Of a stretch of 64,000 bases of DNA, positions 26,301-36,904 are shown piece after piece. How positions within the stretch are numbered: the stretch's first letter is position 1; each line of letters begins with the position of its first letter. Below the pieces are notes generated by a model that searched no databases, was not told the DNA's origin, and was given only the letters and a program-made list of their open reading frames with translations. Made by a program: the position numbers and the translations under genes. This DNA comes from Triops longicaudatus (Eukaryota > Arthropoda > Branchiopoda > Notostraca > Triopsidae), in assembly GCA_022885665.1 (NCBI GenBank), contig JAGQDJ010000120.1, forward strand, positions 411,145 through 475,144, read 5' to 3'.

Positions 26301-29300
26301 TAATTAAGGCAGTCTTGTAAAGTGTCACTTGTAACACTTTGGTCTCAACTTCTCTGCTAGGCCACGCAAGGATCCCCTCCCACTGATTTCAAAAACGGGA
26401 ATTCGGTCCTCTCATATGAAGTTTCCCTCTTCCTCTGCTAGCAGCAGCACTATCCACGCGCATTTTCGGCAACCCGGGCACGATCCGCACGGCGTAGCCT
26501 CAGGGGACTCGCAATGAGACAAGAGTGGAGTTTCAGCAAAAGTTCCCCCACCGTCCACCCCTTAAGGGGTATATTGGGTCGTAGTGACAGTCATTCTAAT
26601 TAAGGATTCCAATGTACCCCCATTCTTGCCCGTAATAACACCATTTACTGGGCAAGATACGGTGGGCACGTACAAGCCATTGTACTCAACAGAGACTGCC
26701 CCACGGGTAAGCTGGCTTTCGCACGGTTGCTAACGCACAAAGTAGTTGTTAAACCTTTCGAAAAAGGTACAGTGGAGCCTTACATAAGAAAATTTTCTTT
26801 CGATTAAACCAACAAAAGAAGACAAAAACCGCTTTGAAGCCAAAATAGCCCTAGTTGAAACTAACTCAGGCTCGACCGTTTACCTAAGCGTATCGAGAAC
26901 CACCAGAAAGCACAGACTCGCCATTTTGGGGCGACCTCTCTCTCTCTCTCTCAAGGGAATTTTCATTTATATGCCACCTTGCGTCTTAACCCCCAGGCGG
27001 AAAATAAGGTTACGGTACCCCACCCCAACGTTTTGAATACCCAACCACACTCGCTCCAACCTTCGTCCCAAAATCACGTTCCCTTCGTCGTAATAGGCAT
27101 CACCGATCGCTTTTACGTAGGGACAAGGGGTATGAACTCAATTTCTATTAAAATCCACTAGAAACACACTAAAAGTAATGGAAGTAATTATAAAAAGACA
27201 GGGATTAAAGTAGATTAATGCCATACTCTAGATGATAATGAGAGACATTGAAATGGGTATGACAGAGGTTACAGAAGGAAACGTAACAGTTGATGCATCA
27301 GACGAGCCGTGCAAAAATCATAATTGACAAACGTTATGGAACTTGAAAAAATCAAACGCTTGGTGAATATAGCGAAGTCCACACGGGAAAAGTTTCGTCA
27401 AAAAATCGCTGTGTCTATAAGAAATAAATGTAAACTAAGTCTGTGTCATTTTTTGTAAGAAACCTGTTACTTTCGCTGTACTAAACTACGGGTAGATACA
27501 GAAATACAAGAAACTAGGTCACAAACGTTTAACAATGGGTTAAATGGAGTAGATTTTTTATAAGGGGCAACATATGACTACGTTCACAAATATGCTGAAA
27601 ATTCTAATTGGCTTGAAAGACGGAAAAATCGGGCAAATGAGATTCCGAATATGGGACAAGTCATAGGGGCAGGATATGATAGTGTAGAAAATAATCAGTC
27701 TCAAGAGAAAAAATCTTGGAAATAAATTCAGAAGTGAAAGTGTCCGAAGAGAAGAAAAACTTGGTGTAAGAGGGAGGGATTTCGTACTCAAATTCAAAAG
27801 GAGAAAAAATCGCGAGTAACAAATCGGGCAGATATGAGAAACACGAGAGTTATGAAACGCAGAAATTCTGTTGCGGTCAGGGAAAGGGGTGAGAATTGCG
27901 AAACCGTGGCGACAGAGATGATGGGGGGCTATCGAATTGTTCCGGTTTATGTCGCAGCCCGAAGAAACTATACACTACCGTGGAAGAGCCAGTGAATCGA
28001 GCAAGGGGAGAAAAATTACCTAAGCTCGGTTGCAGCACTAAAACCCTCAGCAAAGGCAAACCCCCCCAGGGGGTTAGCCATCGCCCTATGTTCGGCATGA
28101 TACGGTTCGCCTAATGCGCCTTGGGGTTCAAGGACAAGAATGTCACCGTTTTGACACCAGTTGCCTGTAACCACCTTTCAGTGTCCCTTGCCTCAGGGCA
28201 ATAAACAACTGCCCGTCTTTTCCAGCAATGCGTACCAACCCTTGCGGAGAAAACGTGACTACTGGTTCCAGTACACCAACGACCTAAACAATAGGGCTAT
28301 AAAGCTAAACTGGGACCATTTAAAAGTCGATATTTCCCAGGCTTTCCTAATGGTCTTTTATTTAAAAAAAAAAGAGAGAAAAGTATAATTTCCAGACCAG
28401 CGCCATGTGTTTTATATACTAATAATAGGTGAACCGCCCTCTCCCACCAGAAAACTGAATTTATATGTCAAGATACTCGGAGGTCTGGTTTTAGTTTCCA
28501 ATGAAAGTATGCTTATTGGTCATGAAAGCAGTCACAAGAGCGATTGAGAAACGTAAGACCGAGAACCGTCGATTTTAGACGCATTAACATAAACGTATTT
28601 TTATAGTACGCAAAAAATGAATTAGTTTTTTAACATTGAGGAATACAGACTCCTTTTTGTGAAATTATCCCTTGCCTACCTCTTCTTTCCTTGTATTTTA
28701 GTACATATTTTCCTTCCTTATTTTCCTTTATTTTTAAAACTTTTTCTTTCAGTTGATGTCGTTTCAACTTTCTCTTCTAAATGACAAAAACAGTCGTCTA
28801 GCACGAACGCGTTCTGAGTCTAGTCTTGGCTACTTGTTTCTGTTCGTTTTTATCCGAAGGAATACATGTCTGCGCGTTAGGCTGACAGAAATGGGCGGTC
28901 CTGGCATGCCACAACGTGTTAGCAGTTACTGGAAACTATTGGTTAAAAAAAAAAGACTTTTCAGGGGAGACAAGTGTTATTATCGGTAAAAGTTGACAGC
29001 TTTTGTCTTCTTTCTTGTGAGTTATCTTGCGTGCACGCAGCAAAGAAATTTCTGGGTTGCCTGACACCCCCCTTTGGTAGAATTAATCAGCCCTGGGGGC
29101 TAAAAGAAAGCGCTATAGACTTTTCCCCATCTAGAAAAAACGATGGAAAATTCGTGAATCCCAAGGTAAAGGGGAAAAATTCAGACGTGATGACAACATA
29201 ATGAGAATCATTTATACCGCAGGCAAGATATTTGCTGTTCTTAATTAAAGTCATTCTTTATCGAGTCCCGAGGCGCTTGTATGTCTCCACATACGCATAG

Positions 29301-29471
29301 TTAAAATGGTAACTCGTGTGGGTGCATTCCAGTCCTATCCGGAGTTCTTTTCCCTTCGTTTTTTGTTCTTCTTTTATTTATTTTTTTGTCTTAAAAACAT
29401 TTTCCCATCCTATTTGCATGCATAGGTGGTTTTCTTTGTTCACTAGTGTGGGTACTCCGGTTGTGGGTTAA

Positions 29472-29505
<34 letters not shown>

Positions 29506-32500
29506 GGGAAACATTTCTGCGACAGTAGCCAGCCGAAACGACAGGGTTGTGTGGTGCTAAAGTACGTTCCGAGACCCATCTAGCCTTGAGGGGTAGGTGG
29601 ATGGTTTTATTGTCGCAGTCGACTATAACAGTAAATTGAGACAACATTTGCAAGCCTTCAATGCATTCCTGATTCTTATGTGGATGTGTGGTGTGTGAGT
29701 GGAGGCACTACTATCGCCCCTTACGACCACCACAAGAAACCCGGTGCGTAATTCCGCAAGCCTAGGCGCTTGTGGACTTGCACACGGTAACTCGACGCGG
29801 ATACTACTCCAGCTTCGGGGGTAGTGGCGAAAAAAATACGACAGAGCAGAGTGGTGGCAGAAAGGAAGGGATAAAAAAGGGATGGGGGTGGGGAGGAAAC
29901 AAATAAAAAAGCTCGAGTATTGACTTTCTCATCTCGCTTGAACATCTTCCTCTCGTTGAGCTGCCATGTGCGGAAGTATTGTTATCATGGTTAGTGATAA
30001 GCACCCAAGTTGGACGCCAGCAGGGATCAAACTTTTAGGGAGGTGAGGGTTGGCTTAACGGGTCCGAACTTGTTTCACCTTGGCACAAACCCCCTGAGGG
30101 GCTCGATCAAGTTCCTAATACGGCCACTGAACAACTTCTACATTGAATTCGCCAGGCGTTGAACTGAAAAACGGAGCGCGCACCGAAAGCACTACTGCCA
30201 TTGTACTTCGTGCAGCATAGTAGTGTGACTTTAGAAAAGGTCCGGTTGACGTCATATACGAACCCTGGGCTTGCTGGTACTTTCCAAAAGGCCTGAATTT
30301 CGCCCCGTTCCCAACTAGAGTACCGTATCATAAAAGCAGGACGAGGGAGAGAGAGGGAGATTTCATTACAAGCACTCCGCGGGAACGCTGGGAAGCTGTC
30401 TTTGGATAATCAAGGACACAATCATTGGCTTTTGAGACCTCGAGCTTTGGCGCGAGCTGCCGTACTCCTGCTGGTAAAAAGATCCCTTGGACCGAAAATC
30501 CTCGACTGTAACAATGGTCGTTCTTGCAGAGGGGTTTCGCTCTCCATACATCTACGCTTGAAAAGACCTCCACCGCCAGGGGACACTGGTGAGATTTGGT
30601 GGGGAGTGGTGCCGTCCTTAACGAGATTCCGTTTTTTGGGAACGACGTCGTCCCAAAATAATATCGAGAATGCACGACTGGCCAGCAATGGCTTCACATG
30701 CACGCCTTGCATTTGCTAGTACCCGCGCGTATTACTTGAGCTTTCCTTTCCACTGTACTAACTACGTGCACTGAACCCTGCCACGCAGAAATGCTGATAA
30801 GCCATACGGAAACCAACCTCGAACGGAGCACGCATGGACTTATTCAATCAAGCCTTATTGTTTTTCCGTACCTTTTCCTTTTTGCCTTTACTCCAGAAGG
30901 CTTTTTATCTCATATTTCTGATTTTCTTAGTTTTTGATGGGGTAAATTTAGGTGCCATAAGAGATTTCAGATATAGGTACGGTGGAAGTACGTGACAAGA
31001 TATTTAATCAGCTCTGACAACTATACGGCTCCTTAAGTGGTTATAGAGCGACATCGAAGGGGAGCTGGTGCTGTACCCAGTGGCCAAATTATCATTAGTT
31101 CGATCTCTCACAGCAGATAACTCCAGCGATAAGCTTTGAAGTCGGGCAGAAGTAACGTGACGGATGCGACGTGATCTTACCCCGCCTCTCGAGAAACAAT
31201 AGCTGAATGAAGAATAAACGGGAGGACAATTTTATGGAAGTCGGGAGAAGGGGAGGGTAAGAGGGCAAATGTCTTTCGCGTGCCTATTCTCTCCGGCTGA
31301 GAAAGTAAATAGCTTCTTCACCATCACAATGGATGGTTCTCGCCCGCCCTTCAAGTACCCTAAAAGAATACCTTCGAACTTTTACCACGGGGTAATGGCT
31401 TTCCTCGACACCTATACCAACGCCAATGATGGATGCTATAAAATAGCTCCGGACAGGAAAAATGGAACGTAATCGAGCAACGGGTTACAAAAAGCTGGCA
31501 GAAACAAAACACTTTTACTGTACTTAAACTATCATCGAAGGTGTTGCAAATCTTTCGTGCACGTGCTGAAAACAGTGCAAAACAACTATGGTTTCCTTCC
31601 TATTCTTTTATGCTAAAATTTACATTCCCGCTAAGTACGTGCACCTTATTGAACGTCGAACTCTACAGAAGCATCCTAAAGAAATCTGCATTAATATTCC
31701 GAACTAACCCTTTGCACACTAATATTTCATTCTCCATTTGTATTGCTATACAGGAAATCTTCATGTTTTTCATAATTAGCAAGCTTGTTTAACTTATTTT
31801 GTTTCCATGATTAGAAATGCAAAAAGTTTGCACATATTGGATAATGGTACGAAAGTTGTATCTGCATTTCTTCTGGAAGCTTTAAAAGTGCATTTAAACG
31901 AGAAAACTAGCGCATAACACTTTTTGAGCGTTCTTTGGGGCATTGAAAATTCATTGTTGCGTTACAGCCAGCATGGGCTCAATAAGTTTTATATATGCGA
32001 GAAGCTTAAGACCACAAAATTCACTGTAACCATAATTCAAAGCCAGCGTAATCTGGAAATGGCTTTAATAGGATAAGCTCTGGCGTAAATAGCTGAGCAC
32101 GATTCGACGTCAAGGAGAACATATACAAGATTAATGTCAACTTAAGAAGAGATTGCTGTACACGGCGTTACTGCACCGCAGCATGGTGCAGTAGTTAATT
32201 AAACTTTTTTTTAGAAGATGGAAAAAAAAAATGACGAGAAAAATTTTTTTAATAAAAAAGCCTCTAGGTTCGCTAATGCTAAGAAAGAATAAAATATGAA
32301 AAATTGCTGGGGAACTTTTCGATAACAAAGGAAGGAAGTGCGATTGCTTATCCAGAAGCACCTGAAGAATTTCCAATATAATTTTACTGTAAAAAATAGC
32401 TGGAGACTTTGCATTGGTGAAGCATGTCAATCGGCCTTTATTGCTCCGAGTGCAGGAATATTGGAACCCGCCAGCTTGAAAGTCATCCGCAGGCTACACG

Positions 32501-35500
32501 GACTACATATCAAGGCAGAAATGAATTTTGTCCCGAGAAATGTTCGAGAAGCTTTCAATAACTGACTTTCACATGCATTTTGACTTTTCGGTTTCGCATG
32601 ATAAAACTTGCTCTTTCGTTGCTACCACACTAATCTCTAGCATAAACACGCTCAAAACCTTAAAATTCTGTATAAAAATTAAGACGTTTGTGAACATTTT
32701 CGGCGGAAACAACGCACATTATCATTTGAACAATATCAGTGACAAGGATACGTTTATCAAAATATTAAATCACAAGTGGCCATTTATCATTAAGTCTTAC
32801 CGTAGATCGCTGAAGTGCATTTCATAATTTAGCACATAAAATAAATGTTTTCTATTGTTAGGAAAGGTAAATCGTATTACTTGTACTTCAAATTTTGTCA
32901 TTTCTGTTAGGAATATTGCTCTCAGTTTGTTAACAATTTGTGATGAAAGAAAATTTATGTTGAAGGTCTTAGTTTATTGCAATCGGCGCAAGTAGCATGC
33001 AATGTTCGCCGTCATTAAACATTTATTAAAGCTAGTAGTTGTGTTTGATTTGTACAGCACTGAGCAAAAAAAAAAAAGTTTACATGGTAAGCCACAATCA
33101 TGCCTCTCGAGGCTGATTAACTTTCATTATGCGCAATAGGAGCTTCCAACATATAGTTTTTAAAGTAAACGGCAATTGTTCTACATTTTCATAGACAGTA
33201 GTTATTGCACCATATAATTTTGAATTTCGCTGCCTTTAACCTAGTAACCGACTGGTCTAAGCCCTTCGGCAATTAATCCTGGTTAATCAGTCTCAAGAGG
33301 TTCCATGACTTCTTTGGTTTGCTACATATTTTTTTTTCTCAGTACAGTAGAAACAGTAAGCTTTGTTTTATGTTATTTTTTTTCCCTTTCTACAAGCTTT
33401 TGTGTTATTTCCGGATTAGTTGGCCGTTTTTTATACACCGCGAGATCCAAAGATGTAGAAACCTAGATCAGTTCTATGTACAAGTATTTCTATTCCCCCT
33501 TCAACTTGCGATCACCGTGATCAAACGATCAGCAGCAATAAAACGACTAAGAACATAAGAAAACGCAGAAGGAAACCTCATTGATCGTCGAAATAACAAT
33601 CGTCAAAATCGGCAGTGGAAAGTACAAAGCACTTTCAATGATCAAACGTACGTGTAGTACGTCAGCACAAAGGCATGGCCCCAGGTACGCAATCCCATTA
33701 CAGAAGCGCAGTTGTCGTTGTCGACCAAAAAGCGAAAAGAACTCCCCATAACCACTTCCAGTACCCTACCATTATGGCTGTCTATCACTTCAAGTACTAT
33801 TACCCTCAACTCCCCAGCACAGCCACCGGACGACGCAAGGCCAAGAAGCCATGTCCAACAATACGTGACAGTTCCAAGCACAATTTTGACATAATCGCAA
33901 AACCAGGCATGGCAGGCAGGCCATCGCGCCAGAAATTCTACCCTGCCTTTCTGAAGCAATACCCTGCCATTTTTGCGTTAAACTGAACCCAATTTTTGGC
34001 CCTAGTCCAACCCATTTCTCCGAAAATCCATTGCTTCGATATTCGAAAGTTTGTCCGAAGAAAGCAACACAAAGTTCCATGCAAGCTCCAGAAAGAAAGT
34101 AATTATACGCAGTAATTACAGGCCCTGGAGCAAGAGAGCTAACAAGCTAGGTAAACTCAACTTGGGAGCTTATTTGCCGCTAAAGGGCAGGGGTTCCTGG
34201 AGGTTTGGAATGATTGTGCGATTGCAGTTCGCACGTACCTTGTTTTTCTTGGGGCTGGGAAGTGGGGAGTATTCTTGACTGTTATTTAATCATCCTTGAC
34301 GACAAGTTTAATTACGAATGTCCCTTGGACCTTGTTTTCGCGGGCCTCAAATTATCTTTTCAGTCGAACGTGCTTGTCACGCGTTAACGATAACTAAAAG
34401 GAAGCCCATAAAAAGGAGAAAAACGAGGCCGTTCGGACACTACCAACCAGAAAGAATGGACCACAAACAACGCCAAAGGGCCGCAAAACCTCGCCGACGT
34501 CGCCGGAGCAAGAGCTATCACCCTGCTTGCTCTCTGCCTGCCAATGAGACTCGGCCTATAATGTAGTACATTTTCAGCACTTCTTTTTACGCTTTTTTCC
34601 CAGGATTGTATTCACAAAAAACACCACCGCGGGAAATTTTCTTCTTGTCACGTGCCAGGAGAACACTGGCGGTCAAGACCGATCACCCCACTATTATCGA
34701 TTGTCCGTTAGCGATCACTCAACTTGGGGGGTTCTGTTTCTAACAAGGTGCTGCATAAGATATAAACTGGCTTTTCTGGGACTTTTCAAACTTCATGGTA
34801 TTCAGGGGGGTATCTGTCATGTACTGGTCACCGTCCTCTTCGGTCGGGGCGATGATGAATGCGGAAAGAGAAAATTTTTCAACGGGTAAATAAATCTATC
34901 CAGAGCTTTGGAAAACCTTGGCCAGTGCGAACTTGTCGTAAGACCTTTGCCGTGACAAGTGTGCACGTTCCCTCGCTGAATTACTACCTGGGCTCCTACG
35001 GTGCCCCAAGTCTCGGTAAACTACGAGCTGATATATTATTTCACCGTCTGAGCGCATTTTAAGGTTTCCTAATACTCTAGCAAAGAAAAGGAAATACGCT
35101 TATACGGTGATTTCCCTTGGATCATCACTTACTCCAGGAAGTGTTAAAGAATAAATTCAATTCATTTTGGTGAATTTAAACAAACTGAATTTTTATGAAC
35201 TTAACCACTTTTTGTGCAGTTTTATGGTGAATTTGATTGGTGGGGATCAAATTTTGTATGAATTTGACACCGTTTTGATTTTTGAACTGAACTTGCTTCA
35301 AAATCGCTCAAGCTGGCTAAAATCGTCCTCTAAAACTGATAAGTATAAACGTATTTTTCGTTCTAACTTAACAATTTGGTTAATTTCCTTAATTTTATTT
35401 CTAGCTTTCATACGATGAGCTGTGTTTGCTTTACGAGTGAATCTTCGTGCGTTTTCACAATTTTGTCTTACTTTTTTTTAGTCTGACTTCTAATTAAAGT

Positions 35501-36904
35501 TTAAGCAACTCGATTTTCAGCCGGAAGACTTCAAAAGAATGGTTCGATAAACATCGAAGAAACTTCTTAAGAGATTACACGAAACGGGTTGTCTCTAAAG
35601 CTGACGTAATAAATTAATTCCACGTTTCGACTTAATTTTCATTGATCTGAACTCGTACCCAGACCGTCACTAAGCTGCGATGGTTTTGAAAGATTGAAAA
35701 AAATACGAGTTCAACTTCCATCTATTCTGAACTTTTCCCCGATTCTGCTCGACTATTAATTCAACTTCAACCATGTTTGTCAGATAAGTTAGTTGATAAT
35801 CTCTAGAAGCTGATGTTGACATATTTTTTAAATGTTTTACCGATAATTTGAAATGATTTGTCAAAGTTCGGATTTTGCGACAGAGAAAATCAAATCATTC
35901 ACATAAATCAGAAATAAAAAGCGGATGTGAATCTTTCCTAAACAACAAGTCATGAGCTTTTGTTTGGATTTCTTTTGCTGCAAAAGATCTTTTTCCATCC
36001 ATCAAATCATGTTGCCGCAACCATTTACGATGTTTCCGGAATTTTAGAACTCAGTTATCGTGCCACAATTTGACTGAAGATTACAGACGATTCAAAAACC
36101 TTTTTCACTAAATTCCGATCCTATGAACTGAAATTACAGTAAGGCATCGCCATAATGACACGCAAGGCAATTAATTTCGTTACAGTCAGAGCCCCTTTTG
36201 AAATATAAGACTTGTAATATCTTCTCTGTTTCATTATATTTTCTAAATTTGTAATGTTTCTAGCATTTACATCTCTCTACTCTTTTTTATATTTTAAAAT
36301 TTTGGTTTTGAATATTTTAAACTTTTCGCATATTTCTTAGAACTAAATAACAAATTGTTAAATACTCATTAGAAGTGTACGCACACACCTAGGACACTCG
36401 AACTCTGCTTCAACAAAAGGTAAGTCGAAGACGCTTGAACTTAATTTCCATGGAAGAGGCCAGCCTTGTCAACGAGTCAATTTACATCATTCAAGCTCGT
36501 TTCAATTGCTTCACAGCCTCCGGCTAGGACTGGTTCCGCTTGCAATCAGAGCTACAGAGTGTGTTCTAATGATTTCTAGTTCCAGAACTCCAGGGATGTG
36601 GGTATAAAGGGAGGGACGGGGAGAAATTGCTACGAGGCTTTGAAATACGGAATTTCTGCGCTTAGTGCGTTTCACCCTTCCGTGCCTAATTTCCTTTCGC
36701 TGTTAGCCCAACTCGGACACTGTTACCCCCCATACACCATATTGACAAGGCAAATATGCACCCAGGGTGTGGTAACCTACCTGTCATTGCGTTGATGAAG
36801 AGCAAAACTACACAAAGCAGCAGTCTCGCCACTCGGCTGGGCAGCCATGAAGTCACATTTCCCATGTTGGACCGCACAACATCCAAAGTAGTATTGGACA
36901 ACAT
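8949..36904 (-). CDS. dpr: Dpr family two-Ig cell-surface protein (five exons)
   Basis: Coding exons in order are 36904-36781, 18090-17888, 15104-14894, 10267-9629 and 9103-8949. All introns are GT-AG and the phases match (1, 0, 1, 1). The product is 443 residues from the first ATG (36904) or 430 from the second (36865), which has the stronger context (AACATGG). Using the 430 numbering: signal peptide about 1-27; Ig1 with Cys87, Trp99 and Cys149 and Dpr hallmarks VSWVRK, TWTLQI, FFECQVSSEPK; Ig2 with Cys190, Trp204, Cys363 and YECSPSN; then HVLNGEHPAA and a hydrophobic tail (411-430). In Drosophila, Dprs bind DIP proteins at synapses and guide neuronal partner choice; that role is inferred by family. 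Oddities are an insertion of roughly 95 residues inside Ig2 and a first intron of about 18.7 kb. Which dpr paralogue this is cannot be told. Confidence 0.9.
9104..9628 (-). other. dpr intron 4
   Basis: A 525-bp intron with a GTAATT donor and a TTGCAG acceptor. It contains a C run at about 9438-9448 and no coding signal; the open frames at 9123-9380 and 9261-9512 are chance frames. Confidence 0.85.
9629..10267 (-). CDS. dpr: dpr exon 4: complete Ig2 with a long insertion
   Basis: The exon starts after GGTCAG with VPKVEIRGAPDIYVMGG, has Cys190 (VELQC) and the FIFWYHEGE strand C, and ends with DDAGIYECSPSN, Cys363 and HVLN, then an AACG|GTAATT donor in phase 1. The two disulfide cysteines are 173 residues apart; an ordinary Ig domain of this class has about 65-80. 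The extra part includes a proline/arginine-rich stretch, an acidic run (EEDDDGDG) and two possible N-glycosylation sites (NST, NQS). It is open in frame throughout, so it is either a real loop or an unspliced intron of length divisible by three. Confidence 0.93.
11101..11500. repeat. Diverged direct repeat
   Basis: Two copies about 265 bp apart share a core: AACATTTT, CAACC, CTCTA, CGA, GTGCTC and TATTAA occur in the same order and spacing near 11139-11176 and 11400-11437. Weaker similarity (ACAATTG, the ACTTCAAG/ACGTTCAAG motif) extends about 100 bp downstream. This looks like an old tandem duplication or two copies of one transposon fragment. Confidence 0.5.
11760..11829. repeat. Perfect 33-bp inverted repeat with 4-bp loop
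   Basis: Arms at 11760-11792 and 11797-11829 are exact reverse complements, separated by TACC. The arm begins GTGCTTTATGTGCTAGAGAG and ends CATATATAG. Perfect arms imply recent origin or active maintenance. Likely explanations are a hairpin MITE, a foldback element or a replication-born palindrome; a structured RNA is also possible because it lies in a transcribed intron. Confidence 0.9.
13369..13395. repeat. Poly-A tract (27 A)
   Basis: An uninterrupted run of 27 A, then GAAAACG. It could be a simple repeat or the tail of a retroposed sequence; no retroelement body was recognised beside it. Confidence 0.9.
14894..15104 (-). CDS. dpr: dpr exon 3: rest of Ig1
   Basis: The acceptor AATAG precedes GTG TCG TGG, giving VSWVRK with the core tryptophan of strand C. 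The exon continues with GDGRFSSSYD, DTWTLQI and DAGFFECQVSSEPK, which contains the second Ig1 cysteine (Cys149) and a typical Dpr sequence, and ends at QLNIV with a GTAG|GTAAAT donor in phase 1. The length of 211 nt fits the phase-0 to phase-1 transition. Confidence 0.95.
15105..17887 (-). other. dpr intron 2
   Basis: A 2.8-kb intron with a GTGAGG donor. The main landmark is the GA microsatellite at 17273-17342. A small CCCCTTGGGG palindrome sits at about 17585-17595. No other coding signal was found. Confidence 0.85.
17273..17342. repeat. (GA)n microsatellite, about 35 units
   Basis: Seventy bases of uninterrupted GA dinucleotide, followed by imperfect GAAAGAGAGG. It produces the serine/leucine and arginine/glutamate repeat ORFs seen in this place, which are artefacts. 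It lies in dpr intron 2, about 550 bp downstream of the exon 2 donor, and as polypurine DNA may form triplex structures. Confidence 0.97.
17888..18090 (-). CDS. dpr: dpr exon 2: linker and start of Ig1
   Basis: It follows a strong acceptor (TTTTACTTTTGTAG) and ends at CCTG|GTGAGG in phase 0. It encodes a low-complexity linker after the signal peptide, then GPYFDDNHPTNVNAQLGG and HAFLPCTVKRRGTRL. This corresponds to the A-B strands of Dpr Ig1, with the first disulfide cysteine (Cys87). Confidence 0.92.
22476..23535. mobile_element. Cluster of pogo/Tigger-like non-autonomous repeats
   Basis: Several partial copies share ends of the type ACAGTAGAACC and the reverse TTCGTTATAGCGAGATTTT. One copy runs about 22476-22640, another starts at 22705 and may end at 23252, and a third spans about 23330-23535. 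Inside, motifs such as CGTTATAGCGAA, ACGAACTGTCAGTTATA and CGTTACAA recur. This is the usual look of decayed MITEs related to pogo/Tigger (Tc1-mariner superfamily) elements. No transposase is present. Confidence 0.55.
29473..29504. repeat. Poly-A tract (32 A)
   Basis: An uninterrupted run of 32 A inside dpr intron 1. It makes the poly-Phe stretches in chance minus-strand frames. Upstream is AT-rich non-coding DNA; no LINE or SINE body was recognised. Confidence 0.9.
36781..36904 (-). CDS. dpr: dpr exon 1: signal peptide
   Basis: The frame carries a classic signal sequence: polar/basic SWLPSRVAR, hydrophobic LLLCVVLLFI, then small residues. It ends at a consensus ACAG|GTAGGT donor, phase 1, exactly what the next exon (starting at 18090) needs; the split codon becomes GCC (Ala). 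Two in-frame ATGs, at 36904 and 36865, could start translation. The second has a purine at -3 and G at +4, and gives a normal-length signal peptide. The assignment rests on phase, strand, signal peptide and position; a transcript would prove it. Confidence 0.7.

Larger units (their letters stand above)
18091..36780 (-). other. dpr intron 1 (about 18.7 kb)
   Basis: Long first introns are usual in arthropod dpr genes. It starts with GTAGGT and ends in TTTTACTTTTGTAG. It contains the pogo/Tigger-like repeat cluster at 22.5-23.5 kb, a 32-A run at 29473-29504, a TC-rich run at about 26935-26952 and several short C/G palindromes (26557, 28061, 30089). No nested gene could be supported on either strand; ORFs such as 24690-24971 and 33642-33986 have no protein-like pattern. 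Confidence 0.65.

Noticed and set aside
28753..28989. Plus-strand frame after a strong TTTTTCTTTCAG acceptor-like site
   Set aside because: It lies antisense inside dpr intron 1 with no matching exon, and the peptide resembles no family.
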